From Gemmatimonadales bacterium UBA2960 (GTDB taxonomy: Bacteria; Gemmatimonadota; Gemmatimonadetes; Longimicrobiales; Gaopeijiaceae): a stretch of DNA of 17,410 bases. Under the pieces are notes generated by a model. The model saw only the letters and a program-made list of their open reading frames with translations. It was not told the origin of the DNA and ran no database searches. The number at the start of each line of letters is the position of its first letter. The first letter of the stretch is position 1. Shown here in pieces: positions 5,495 through 13,379 of the stretch. Where the stretch lies: assembly GCA_002348465.1 (NCBI GenBank), contig DEBI01000072.1, positions 2,578-19,987 on the forward strand, given 5' to 3'. The position numbers and the translations under genes are program-made.

Positions 5495-7747
5495 TCAGTT
5501 AGTTATCACGACTAGCGTTGTAGCTAGCGATGATAAGACCCCGACTATAGTCGTCACTAAGGTTACAGTATCAATTCTGTCATTAGGATCTTTAGCAGGC
5601 ACGTTGATCACGCTTCCCGCATCGGGTGCAGGATAATTCGACCAGAACAGAAATTTTGATCGTGTCTGTGCTAGACCGTTTGCGTAACGCACGGACGAGC
5701 GACCCTCGTCTGCATCACTCCGGAAACCGCCAGCCGCAGCTATATAGTGCTCAAAGTCCTGCCCGTCCCTGTAAAGAACGGTGACGGGAGAGTTTACTGC
5801 TCCTAGCACTTGAACTGTGGGCGTATAGACAGGTATGTGGAGAGAATCTCCAGGTTGCAGGACCAAGTTTTCAACGCCAGTCGGATTCTCCATTGCCCGG
5901 GGGAGATCTAAGTCAACCCTGCCCAGCTCGTCGAGTGCGCGGAAGAGTCTGGCTCCGTTTGGGTAGCCACTCTCAAGGATATCACCCGCACGGACGACTA
6001 GGTCTGTGACGCGGTCGTTCTTAGACAGTAGTGTGTAGCGTCCTGGAACCGATATTTCTCCGGTGATCGACACGGTCGTGGGTAGTTCGAAGTCAGGTTG
6101 TCTTCGGATTTGCACAAGGTCGAACGGTTCTAGAACGAATTCATCAGCTTCCCCAGCTGCATCAAACACCACTCCCGGCGCGCCCGCAACACCACCTGAA
6201 GGCCTAAGGGCTAGGTAGCTGGAATCTAGGCGTACATTGAATTGCTCAGCCAGGCCACCTTCATCGCGATTAGTTGGCAATCGGGTAACCTCGGCTTCAC
6301 GCAAGTCTGCACCAACTAGAGGCCCCCGAGCCAGACTCATCAGTGTTCGCAGCGTCATTCCCTCATACCATGGGAATGTGTCCGGTTTGGCTACTAGGCC
6401 AGCTACTGATACGTAAAGGCCCTCGCGCAGCGGCGGAATGCTGTCCACGAAGATAGAGTCACCGTCCTGCAAGCCAACGGGTGGGATGATGACGCCACCA
6501 TTGTAACTGGGCGCTCTTGGATTTTCCGATGGTTCCAGTGCTAGGTCGATTGCGATCCGGTTGTTTTCATTTGACACCTGATCAGAAGGGCTCAGGTAGC
6601 GATGCACAGTAAGACGCTTGCGGTCAGCTACTGCAGCGAATCCACCGCCTGCGGCTAGAACGTTAGTGAGGTCGTCATTGTCGGAGAGATCGTAGAGTTT
6701 TGGTCTTACGACCGCTCCCCCCAGCTGAACACGCCGGTTCTTAAGGGGAAGGAAGACGACGTCTCCTTCTTCCAGAGTCAAATCACCTGAAGCATCGCCC
6801 TCGAGCAGGTAGGGATATAGGTCCAGGAAAAACTCTCGCCCATCTTTTCGCCGGACACGGACATTCCTCAGGCTTCCTAAGTCGGTAGGGCCGTCTGCTG
6901 CATAGAGCCCGTTTGTGACCGTAGCCATTGACGAAAGCTGGTATGCTCCCGGTTGTCTCACTTCTCCTGTGAGGTAGACTTGAATGGTCCGAAGTTCAGC
7001 AATGGAAAGGCTTACCGAAGTCGTTCCTCTTTCGATACCCGAGTAGAATCCCGAAAGCCTCTCTCGGAAGAGTGCGCGAGCCCCAGTCATGTCAATGTCG
7101 GTTATCGTTATCCGACCTACCTCTGGCACAATCACGAAGCCCTCTCTCGTTACTTCGAGGTCGTAGCTGAGCTCTACTTCACCGGTCAGGAGCAGAAGGA
7201 GACGGTCACCAGGACCTATTTTGTAGCTATCCGGCACAGGTCCCGAGAGGAGAGGCTGGAAGCGTGATGTGGCTCGACGGAAGATGTCGTGGCCGAAGAC
7301 GGGAGATGCTGCTGAGTCGGCTGATTCACCAGGCTGGAAGCCTGAAATTGGCTCCATAAATTCCAGACCATCAGCACCTTCTCTGACTACACCTAGTAGT
7401 TGGAGAGCGTCAATTGAGCCAGGGCGAAATGCGGTCTCAGGATTGATCGGTCCCTCAGAGAGAAAAGAGGTCAGAGCTTCCGGAGGTAGCCCTCGGGCGA
7501 CCAGTTGAGCACGGATTTCGTCTTCGGTTAGGCCGGATTGACGAAGCTGCTGCCGGACAAGCTCTGGGTTTTGACGGATGAGTTGCTCCGCCTCGGATAG
7601 GGACGTAGGTAACGACGTAGGCAACTGTGCTCGGGTGGGTTCAGCCCCAAGACAGAAGAAAAAGGCGAGGGCAATGGCCCCCGCGGAAACGGTTTGCTTT
7701 CGCACCGGTGGCAGCAACCTCACCTGTGGGTGTCCAAGATCGCTCAA
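5495..7747 (-). CDS. Outer-membrane polysaccharide export (OPX/Wza-like) protein with five SLBB domains
   Basis: This is a periplasmic/outer-membrane polysaccharide export protein that should conduct the finished polymer out of the cell. From the TTG at 7747 it has 750 residues. A signal peptide has its hydrophobic core near 21-34 and a likely cleavage after TRA (40). A charged helical region follows (about 49-98). The Poly_export domain begins at YKIGPGDRLLLLLTGEVE (about 175-250). Five SLBB-like units follow, at about 255-300, 340-385, 446-490, 558-605 and 645-690, each opening with a V-x-G-x-V-x-x-P pattern. A C-terminal hydrophobic helix (727-748) may insert in a membrane. There is no lipobox cysteine, unlike E. 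coli Wza. A GTG at 7705 gives a more classical signal peptide and is a real alternative start. It is transcribed divergently from the GT2 gene, and its end faces the dehydrogenase gene. Confidence 0.92.
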   Translation of the reverse strand: MSDLGHPQVRLLPPVRKQTVSAGAIALAFFFCLGAEPTRAQLPTSLPTSLSEAEQLIRQNPELVRQQLRQSGLTEDEIRAQLVARGLPPEALTSFLSEGPINPETAFRPGSIDALQLLGVVREGADGLEFMEPISGFQPGESADSAASPVFGHDIFRRATSRFQPLLSGPVPDSYKIGPGDRLLLLLTGEVELSYDLEVTREGFVIVPEVGRITITDIDMTGARALFRERLSGFYSGIERGTTSVSLSIAELRTIQVYLTGEVRQPGAYQLSSMATVTNGLYAADGPTDLGSLRNVRVRRKDGREFFLDLYPYLLEGDASGDLTLEEGDVVFLPLKNRRVQLGGAVVRPKLYDLSDNDDLTNVLAAGGGFAAVADRKRLTVHRYLSPSDQVSNENNRIAIDLALEPSENPRAPSYNGGVIIPPVGLQDGDSIFVDSIPPLREGLYVSVAGLVAKPDTFPWYEGMTLRTLMSLARGPLVGADLREAEVTRLPTNRDEGGLAEQFNVRLDSSYLALRPSGGVAGAPGVVFDAAGEADEFVLEPFDLVQIRRQPDFELPTTVSITGEISVPGRYTLLSKNDRVTDLVVRAGDILESGYPNGARLFRALDELGRVDLDLPRAMENPTGVENLVLQPGDSLHIPVYTPTVQVLGAVNSPVTVLYRDGQDFEHYIAAAGGFRSDADEGRSSVRYANGLAQTRSKFLFWSNYPAPDAGSVINVPAKDPNDRIDTVTLVTTIVGVLSSLATTLVVITN

Positions 7748-7776
7748 TCTCGAGAGGTAGCTCGAATGAACGAAAA

Positions 7777-7782
7777 ATTATA
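7777..7782 (-). promoter_or_regulatory. Candidate -10 box for the large OPX gene
   Basis: The minus strand reads TATAAT here, an exact sigma-70 -10 hexamer, about 30 bases upstream of the TTG start at 7747. The best -35 match is poor (CTGCCT at 7802-7807, 19-base spacing). Position and exact hexamer support a promoter, but no -35 box confirms it. Confidence 0.4.
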
Positions 7783-7864
7783 TGTAATCCTGTACTAATC
7801 TAGGCAGGGTCTTGCGGGACAACAACAAAGTAAGGATCTGGGGTACGTTGAAATCAGGCGTGTA

Positions 7865-7883
7865 GGGATATTCGCGAAATCCC
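7865..7883. promoter_or_regulatory. Imperfect palindrome in the divergent spacer
   Basis: GGGATATTCG and CGAAATCCC form a 9-pair dyad, broken only by one extra A in the left arm, centred on the 8-base palindrome TTCGCGAA. It lies between the divergent large OPX and GT2 genes and is suited to a dimeric regulator or a 5'-UTR hairpin. No known regulator is identified. Confidence 0.4.
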
Positions 7884-7891
7884 CGGTTGCG

Positions 7892-7920
7892 GTCAGCAGA
7901 GCCTCCGCAGTGCTGCTGAC
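7892..7920 (+). promoter_or_regulatory. 8-bp perfect stem-loop upstream of the GT2 gene
   Basis: GTCAGCAG (7892-7899) and CTGCTGAC (7913-7920) are exact reverse complements separated by 13 bases. The hairpin would cover a GTG at 7910 that is an alternative start of the GT2 gene, which argues that translation starts further down at 7982 or that the hairpin controls access to it. It is 9 bases from the neighbouring dyad at 7865-7883. Confidence 0.4.
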
Positions 7921-7981
7921 TCGACTACTTTTCACTTGTGAGTTGATAACGTCTGCTCCCAGCCTAAGCGTAAATTTGACC

Positions 7982-8986
7982 GTGTGTAAGGTTCCAAGAG
8001 AGACCCGTGTCGATCAGTTAGTCGATGCAGTAGTCGTGCATCACAACCGTATTGATCTGACGGGTAGATGCGTCGAGGCTCTAGCTCGAGACGAGGGGCC
8101 TCTGCGCACTGTCACAATCATTGACTCAGGATCTGTGACGTCGATTGCTGATTCCCAGCGAGAGTTATGGGTCGAGCTCTTGGGTCGAAGGAAAGAAGGA
8201 CGCCGTCCGATAGGCCTCTTCGTCGAGTCATTGAAGGAGAACGTGGGGTTCGCTGAGGGAAACAATCGTGGTCTTGCTCTTCGAATTCGCGATGGGGCCG
8301 GATTCTATCTGATATTGAACAATGACGCGTATTTAGAACCCAGAACGCTCACGCTGATGGTTGATACCGCCCTAGAATCTGGGGCTGGGATGGTTGCTCC
8401 CGCTGTTTATCGGGCGGATGATCCAGAGCAGGTTGATAGGTTCGGTTTAACACTAACGAGGAGTGGAGCGGGGTACGACCGTAAGAATGAGTCCGATGGA
8501 CCATTGCTTTGCCCCTCGGGATGCGCAGCCCTCTACCGTAGAGATCTAGTCCTGGAGTTGATGGCTGACCCGGAGGGCTTCTTTGACAGGCGGTTTGAGG
8601 CTTATGCCGAGGATCTTGATGTGGGTTTGCGAGCTCGTGCTAGGGGTTACCGGGTGGCATTCGCTACAAAGGCCAAGATTCTTCATCAAGGCGGTGCCAC
8701 CTTTGGCCCATCGTCTCCTCAGTCTTATTTTTTGCGCCATCGGAACACGATCTGGACGATTGCGAAGAACTTCTCTACGGAGCTTCTCTACGAAGTAGGT
8801 TTCTGGCTGATCCTTGGGCAATTAGCCGGGATCTTCAACGGAGTTCGCCGACGAAGGTTTTTCGCTATAGTCAGAGGCAAAATTGAGGGGGCAAAGGGCT
8901 GGGGGGAGTTTAGGCGACAGGCTTCCAATAGAAGCAAGGTTTCCGATCTGGGGCTTCTAGATCATCGCTTTTGGATTCGGCCCTAG
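7982..8986 (+). CDS. Glycosyltransferase family 2, rhamnosyltransferase (WbbL)-like
   Basis: This is a GT-A fold glycosyltransferase acting on the cytoplasmic face of the inner membrane to add a sugar to the lipid-linked repeat unit. Residues are counted from the GTG at 7982. The fold begins with VDAVVVHHNRIDL (about 14-26) and IIDSGS (46-51). It continues with ENVGFAEGNNRG (86-97), the metal-binding ILNNDAYLEP (111-120) in place of DxD, CPSGCAALYRRD, FEAYAEDLDVGLRARARGYRV carrying the ED pair, and HQGGATFG with downstream YFLRHRNTIW. This pattern is typical of WbbL/RfbF-like rhamnosyltransferases, which fits the rml genes nearby. A basic, partly hydrophobic C-terminus could bind the membrane. 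The start is uncertain: a GTG at 7910 is in frame, but its residues are not family-like and it lies in a hairpin. No convincing ribosome-binding site is seen for either. Confidence 0.88.
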   Translation: MCKVPRETRVDQLVDAVVVHHNRIDLTGRCVEALARDEGPLRTVTIIDSGSVTSIADSQRELWVELLGRRKEGRRPIGLFVESLKENVGFAEGNNRGLALRIRDGAGFYLILNNDAYLEPRTLTLMVDTALESGAGMVAPAVYRADDPEQVDRFGLTLTRSGAGYDRKNESDGPLLCPSGCAALYRRDLVLELMADPEGFFDRRFEAYAEDLDVGLRARARGYRVAFATKAKILHQGGATFGPSSPQSYFLRHRNTIWTIAKNFSTELLYEVGFWLILGQLAGIFNGVRRRRFFAIVRGKIEGAKGWGEFRRQASNRSKVSDLGLLDHRFWIRP

Positions 8987-9001
8987 GATTATACCGAGAC
9001 C

Positions 9002-9691
9002 TCAGCGGTTGATCAGCGCTACCGCTATACCGGCTACGCCAAGAACCGTAGTCGCCACAAACTGCTGGTTACGCTCCAACCAGCTACGGCGTTCCACGAA
9101 GATTTGATCACCAGAACGTGTCCCTATGGAGAGGAGGTCAGCCATCGGATCTACACCGGACAGGATTGTCGCGTCTCCCCTGATGAGGGTGAGTTTGCTC
9201 AGATCGCCTTCTCGATTGGCACCGCCGGCTAAGGCGACGGCACTCGCGAGCGATGCGGTAGGATCTAGCCCGTACATTCCTGGTCGGTTGACCTCGCCGA
9301 GGACGTAGACACGTCGGACGGGCGTTACGGTGATCGACGGGTTCCTGAGTTCTTGGGTGTATCTTTCAATGAGTAGAGCACGTAGTTGCGCGATCGTTAG
9401 GTCGACTGCTGTGACGCGACCTAACATGGGCAAGGTTACAACCCCTTCCTCATCTACGACGAATTCACCACTGAGATCGGGTTCGAGCCATATGCGGATC
9501 TGGAGAGCGTCGCCTGGTAACAACAGTGATCTAGCTACTGGAGAATCCGACGATGATGGAGCGATCGTGGAGACACTTTGAGACTCGATCTCAGAGGCCC
9601 ATACTCCCAACAGAACAAAGGCCACTATCGTTGGGGCGAGGAAACCCTTCGGTCGATGGGTTACGAGAAACTTCATCGAAATTGCGATCAT
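9002..9691 (-). CDS. Small polysaccharide export (OPX) protein with one SLBB domain
   Basis: This is a second Wza-type export protein of 229 residues, the usual size for short OPX proteins. It has an N-terminal signal or anchor (hydrophobic at about 17-31). The Poly_export domain is at about 56-125 (LLPGDALQIRIW...VVTLPMLGRV...LRNPSITVTP). One SLBB domain is at about 127-172 (VYVLGEVNRPGMYGLDPTA...LAGGANREGDLSKLTLIRG). A C-terminal hydrophobic helix (210-227) ends in INR. It has no lipobox cysteine. Compared with the 750-residue paralogue it lacks the helical N-terminal module and four SLBB units. ATG codons at 9691 and 9676 are both possible starts, and neither has a clear ribosome-binding site. 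Its end is 15 bases from the end of the GT2 gene (convergent), and its start is divergent from the lipoprotein gene. It probably works with the PCP protein encoded at 10495-12108. Confidence 0.92.
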   Translation of the reverse strand: MIAISMKFLVTHRPKGFLAPTIVAFVLLGVWASEIESQSVSTIAPSSSDSPVARSLLLPGDALQIRIWLEPDLSGEFVVDEEGVVTLPMLGRVTAVDLTIAQLRALLIERYTQELRNPSITVTPVRRVYVLGEVNRPGMYGLDPTASLASAVALAGGANREGDLSKLTLIRGDATILSGVDPMADLLSIGTRSGDQIFVERRSWLERNQQFVATTVLGVAGIAVALINR

Positions 9692-9820
9692 ACATCGAAG
9701 CTATTCTCAGCCCTAGACCTCTACAAGGTGAGCCCGATCATGTATGCAAGCCAAATTCATTGACGAGAGCTATTGTTCAGGAAAAGCTGATCTATTCAAA
9801 CGTCACATTTTGTGTATTTG

Positions 9821-10465
9821 ATGCTTAGACGACGGTTGGTGTGGGCAGGGACCTTAGTGGTTCTTTCAATGACTCAGGCTTGTGAAGAGGTCTTCACACC
9901 TAGCTTCACGTACGCCTCTGTAGAAGTGGTAGTCACGCTGCCGGACGGACAGGGGGTCTCAGGCGTGCCTCTAGTACTTTATAATGGGACCCGCCACCTG
10001 GACTATGGGAAGACAGACTCCCTTGGAGTATCTCGCTTCGACCTAGTGCCCGAGGGTGACCTTGGCGTGAGTTCAGTTCCGACGCGCTATTTTTATGCGA
10101 CGCAGCACCCTGACGGGTATTACAAGACCTTTCGAGTCGCGGAAGGCGATGAAATACGAGTTGAGTTTCAATACGAGGACGCGAGAGGCAGTATCGCATT
10201 GCGGGTTCTAGATCAGGATTCAGTACCTCAATCTGGTTTCGTAGTCGAGCTTTACACTGCTTCAGGAACCCAGGAACGGACCACGTTGAGTGAATCTGGG
10301 TCGGTACTGTTTTCGGAATTGACTCCCGCAGACTACGGTGTACGTGTGCTCGGTTCTGGGGCCTGCCCACTTTTACCCGATGGCTTCGTCTATCGGGATG
10401 GTCTGATCGTCAGTTTACGACAAAACCTCGAGATCGAGATTGTTCTGCCGCCTTGTTTCACCTGA
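9821..10465 (+). CDS. Probable lipoprotein with two Ig-like/CNA-B-like domains
   Basis: I do not recognise a specific family. From the ATG at 9821 the product is 214 residues. It has a basic start (MLRRR), a hydrophobic core, and a cysteine at 21 in SMTQACEE that resembles a relaxed lipobox with acidic +2/+3 residues. Two beta-sandwich-like repeats follow. The first (about 32-92) contains VEVVVTLPDGQGVSGVPLVL and GVSRFDLVPEG. The second (about 124-180) contains SIALRVLDQDSVPQSGFVVEL and GSVLFSELTPADYGVRV. This V-x-D-x-x-G/x-P-x-x-G-x-x-V pattern with a later F/L-x-x-L-x-P-x-x-Y-x-V is that of carboxypeptidase-regulatory/CNA-B-like folds. The first ends near two aromatic-rich loops. The protein is likely exported and outer-membrane attached. 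It sits alone on the plus strand inside the export genes, so a link to the EPS is inferred from position only. A GTG at 9812 is an alternative start. Confidence 0.75.
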   Translation: MLRRRLVWAGTLVVLSMTQACEEVFTPSFTYASVEVVVTLPDGQGVSGVPLVLYNGTRHLDYGKTDSLGVSRFDLVPEGDLGVSSVPTRYFYATQHPDGYYKTFRVAEGDEIRVEFQYEDARGSIALRVLDQDSVPQSGFVVELYTASGTQERTTLSESGSVLFSELTPADYGVRVLGSGACPLLPDGFVYRDGLIVSLRQNLEIEIVLPPCFT

Positions 10466-10494
10466 CCTTGGCACAAAAGGATGAGGTCCAGTCA

Positions 10495-12108
10495 TTAGCC
10501 CAGTTGTGGCTCAATTGAGGAGTGATGATATCTGCTTTCCGCTCCAACGACGGCGAATAGGCCTGCCAAAATTCCTAGCATGGCCGCAAGAATCGCGGTG
10601 ATAGATCGGCGTGGAAAAGCGGGTCGGTCTTCCTCTATGCCGGTGTCTACGATTCGGACTTCTGCATCATCCACGGCTCTGCGGACTTCCACGTCTGCCA
10701 GTCGAGTCTCAAGCATTACGTACAATTCACTTAGGATTCGCTGGCGGCGTTTGAGTACGGTGTATTGCAACTCCAGTGAGGGAAGGCTGCGCAGCGATTG
10801 GTCGAACGTGTCTAGCGCAGATTGTGTCGATTCTATTTGATTATCGAGGCCTTGGAGATAGTCGTTTGCGATGTCGAGCAACTGTTCCTCTATCTCGCGG
10901 ATCCGCACGTCTAGTGCTACTACATCTTCGTTGGTCGCTTGACGACGCACGAGCAACGTTGCCCGTTCGTTTTCGAGAGCCAGCAAGGAAAGAACTAGTT
11001 CTTGCACCCCTTCGTTGGAGATGAAGGTCGGAAAACTGGCAAGCGCACGGAACGGGGTTTGAGCACCTGCGCGCGGAGAACTGTTTTCCAACTCCTCGAC
11101 TACAGCTCCCAGAGAAGATCTTTCAACCTCAGCTACATCATGGATCAGCTGCATCTCGGCAACACGACCGATTTCTTGGGTTGCCTGTTCCTCTGGGAGA
11201 ACCACGAGCTCTGACGTCTGAAACGCCTCAAGCTCGGCTTCCGCGGCCAGGAGTTCTTTCTCAATTCGATCGACCTCTTGAGAGAGAATTGTCTCTTCAC
11301 GCCGAACGTCCCGTTGACTCCAAGTCAGGGAAAATTCTACGAAATCTTCTGCAACACGATTAACAAATTGACGCGCGACTGCTGGATCCGGATTACGGTA
11401 CTGAATTTCGATCAGCCGCGAGCCGATATCAGATCTTTGAATCTGAATACGCCTTCTGAGCGAGCGCATGCTTCTTCGAAATGAATCGACGGAAATACGT
11501 ATCACGGAGGGGGGATCCGATGCGAGTGAGTCCTGGAGCTGAAACGTCATGGGCCCGATTGAAAATTGTTCTCCAATGGATATTGCCGAGGGTAACTCCA
11601 CCGGTTCCCGATTGCCGCGAGAAGAAACCCGATAAGATCCGTCACCTTGTCGGCGCATAGTGTAGGTTCCCTTCGGCGCATCTTCACCCGCTTCCACGAG
11701 CGAGAAAATATCCGAACGGAACGTTCTCCAGGGTCTGCTCAGTTGGACGTGGAGCGCTAGCTCGTTTGCCACAGGCTCAAGCATAGCACGACTTCGGAGA
11801 ATGCCGATCTCTGTTTGCACGTCGGTTTCGCCAAGACCACCTGCGGCCGCGAGTCCGCCTGGCAGCGCCTCAGCTACGTCTCCAATACCGCTAAGTAGAG
11901 AAGACCCAAGCCCTGCTTCAGAGTTCATGCGTACTCTAAAAGACGCTTCGCTCTCGTACACAGGAGTGACCAGAAGGGATGCGAGGAAAGCGGTGCTTGC
12001 GACTATTAAGGAGGTAAGGGAGAAGCGCAGGAGATGACGCCTCAGGAGCGATGGAAGGTCAAGCACGTGGATGGACTTGGGAGGGACAGGTTGGGCCACG
12101 GGGATCAC
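10495..12108 (-). CDS. Polysaccharide co-polymerase / chain-length determinant (Wzz/GumC-like), no kinase domain
   Basis: This inner-membrane co-polymerase should set polymer length and connect Wzy with the OPX channel. It has 537 residues. The Wzz domain begins near 15 (LDLPSLLRRH), with TM1 at about 29-49 followed by TPVYESEASFRV. A segment TEIGILRSRAMLEPVANEL (99-117) is typical of GumC/Wzc periplasmic domains. Long coiled-coil stretches cover about 265-300 and 375-475, ending in the Y-x-x-L-x-R-x-x-x-x-x-x-x-Y block (449-463). TM2 lies at about 502-522, after the proline motif DRPAFPRR (494-501). Only about 15 residues follow TM2 and there is no Walker A, so it is a kinase-less PCP-2-type protein. 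The start is a GTG at 12108; no ATG exists in this frame after the previous gene. It follows the polymerase-like gene by 41 bases on the same strand. Confidence 0.93.
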   Translation of the reverse strand: MIPVAQPVPPKSIHVLDLPSLLRRHLLRFSLTSLIVASTAFLASLLVTPVYESEASFRVRMNSEAGLGSSLLSGIGDVAEALPGGLAAAGGLGETDVQTEIGILRSRAMLEPVANELALHVQLSRPWRTFRSDIFSLVEAGEDAPKGTYTMRRQGDGSYRVSSRGNREPVELPSAISIGEQFSIGPMTFQLQDSLASDPPSVIRISVDSFRRSMRSLRRRIQIQRSDIGSRLIEIQYRNPDPAVARQFVNRVAEDFVEFSLTWSQRDVRREETILSQEVDRIEKELLAAEAELEAFQTSELVVLPEEQATQEIGRVAEMQLIHDVAEVERSSLGAVVEELENSSPRAGAQTPFRALASFPTFISNEGVQELVLSLLALENERATLLVRRQATNEDVVALDVRIREIEEQLLDIANDYLQGLDNQIESTQSALDTFDQSLRSLPSLELQYTVLKRRQRILSELYVMLETRLADVEVRRAVDDAEVRIVDTGIEEDRPAFPRRSITAILAAMLGILAGLFAVVGAESRYHHSSIEPQLG

Positions 12109-12149
12109 TTCGCCGATGCTTCTGAGGGGTTCATGTCTATTGAGTATGC

Positions 12150-13379
12150 CTAAGCGGTGTTGTCACTTGGCTCAGACAAGCTCCGATCGGTTTGCCAGGA
12201 TGTCCAGCCCATCCCGAGAATCAGCCAGGTTATTGGCTCAGTATGGGACTGTTGGAAGATATTAAAGACAAAGGTGGCGACGACCAGAGCACGGGTTTGT
12301 GGGTTGCGTTGGTAGGCCCCAATGAACAGGACAACCATTAGTGCTGCGGCCAATAGACCCGATTCTGCAAACATTGTGACGAGGAGCGAGTGGAAATTAC
12401 CGTACTGGTTCCCGGGAAAAATGGACTGAGTCTCCAAAAATGCATTTCCGTAGCCAATTCCTATCGCCAAATGCTTCAAGTTTTCTGTGGCGACCTCAAG
12501 TCCCAAAAGTATGAGCTGGGTGTGTTGGCTAGTTGAACCTTCCTCCAGCGTGAGACGAGTACCAAGCATACCCGCGATCCCATCAAGAAAGTCTGAACCT
12601 GAGGGTGATAGTGCGTAGGGAAGTAGAAGAGCGGACACCGCAGCAAGCAGAAGGAGGACTCGCAAGCGCGTGATAAGAAAAGAGCGCCCTGAGAACACAT
12701 ACCAACCGACACATACTAACCCGGCGAGTGCGGCTGACCGAGATAGTGTTAGAAGCACGGCGAGTGTCCCGAGAGTAACCCAGCGAACTTGTGAGCGGTC
12801 CTCAGATCCATAAGTCCAGATGATCCATGTGAATACAACGGTGCCAAAGCCCCCGAGGTTAGGATCCGAGCTAAGGCCTGTTAGACGAGGGATTACACCA
12901 AAGTAAAGCCCTGGTCGCAGATCTAGGAATCCATTGGTCAGCCAAACCGGATCAACCAACCACGAGAACAGCTGGAGTCCATTGAACAGGAGTACTGAGA
13001 TTAAGCCCCACTTCGCTCCTCGGTAGAGGATGGATCTCGAATCGGGAACCGAGAGAAGTGAGAATCCTACTGCCAACACTAGGTAAACTTGAACGACTAG
13101 GAGTGCTACGCGGCGAGCCGATGTCGCAAGGTCATAGCTTGCAAAAGTGGACAGGACGAGGATGCCCATCAGAAGGGTGATCGCAAGAAGGAAGTCAGAA
13201 GCTCCCTCGGTCATCGGAATCGATTCACCCCTAGTCCAGGAGCGCCACAGGAGGACCATGACGATGAGAGGGGCGAGAGCCAGAAAGGGCGTCATCACTA
13301 ATGGGCCTAAAGATCCCAGTAGATCGATGCGGGTGGCTCCGATCAGAGCTAGCCAAAGGGATAATATCTTAGGACTCAT
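12150..13379 (-). CDS. O-antigen polymerase/ligase-like membrane protein (Wzy/WaaL superfamily)
   Basis: This is a polytopic inner-membrane protein of 409 residues with roughly ten hydrophobic segments. It probably polymerises repeat units on the periplasmic face (Wzy). Wzy_C-type marks are visible. RLTGLSSDPNLGGFG (165-179) matches the R-x-x-G-x-x-x-D-P-N motif, and TLSRSAALAG (211-220) follows it. A large periplasmic loop has GIGYGNAFLE (307-316) and GNFHSLLVTMFAESGLLAA (327-345), the H...E-x-G motif. Polymerase versus ligase (WaaL) cannot be decided from sequence, but the EPS setting and neighbouring Wzz and Wzx favour polymerase. The ATG at 13379 overlaps the stop of the upstream Wzi-like gene as ATGA, so translation is probably coupled and no strong ribosome-binding site is needed. 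Confidence 0.87.
   Translation of the reverse strand: MSPKILSLWLALIGATRIDLLGSLGPLVMTPFLALAPLIVMVLLWRSWTRGESIPMTEGASDFLLAITLLMGILVLSTFASYDLATSARRVALLVVQVYLVLAVGFSLLSVPDSRSILYRGAKWGLISVLLFNGLQLFSWLVDPVWLTNGFLDLRPGLYFGVIPRLTGLSSDPNLGGFGTVVFTWIIWTYGSEDRSQVRWVTLGTLAVLLTLSRSAALAGLVCVGWYVFSGRSFLITRLRVLLLLAAVSALLLPYALSPSGSDFLDGIAGMLGTRLTLEEGSTSQHTQLILLGLEVATENLKHLAIGIGYGNAFLETQSIFPGNQYGNFHSLLVTMFAESGLLAAALMVVLFIGAYQRNPQTRALVVATFVFNIFQQSHTEPITWLILGMGWTSWQTDRSLSEPSDNTA

Noticed and set aside
7598..7621. 12-base near-tandem repeat coding PTSLPTSL in the large OPX
   Set aside because: Only two imperfect copies just after the signal peptide; most likely linker slippage without function.
9760..9765. TTGACG as a -35 box for the lipoprotein gene
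   Set aside because: No acceptable -10 hexamer is found at 16-18 bases downstream.
9933..10370. 145-codon minus-strand open frame opposite the lipoprotein gene
   Set aside because: The plus-strand frame has a signal sequence and two repeat domains; the opposite frame has none.
10466..10494. Possible bidirectional terminator (GACCT...AGGTC) in the convergent gap
   Set aside because: Only 4-5 bp arms with a 15-base loop and no T-run on either strand.
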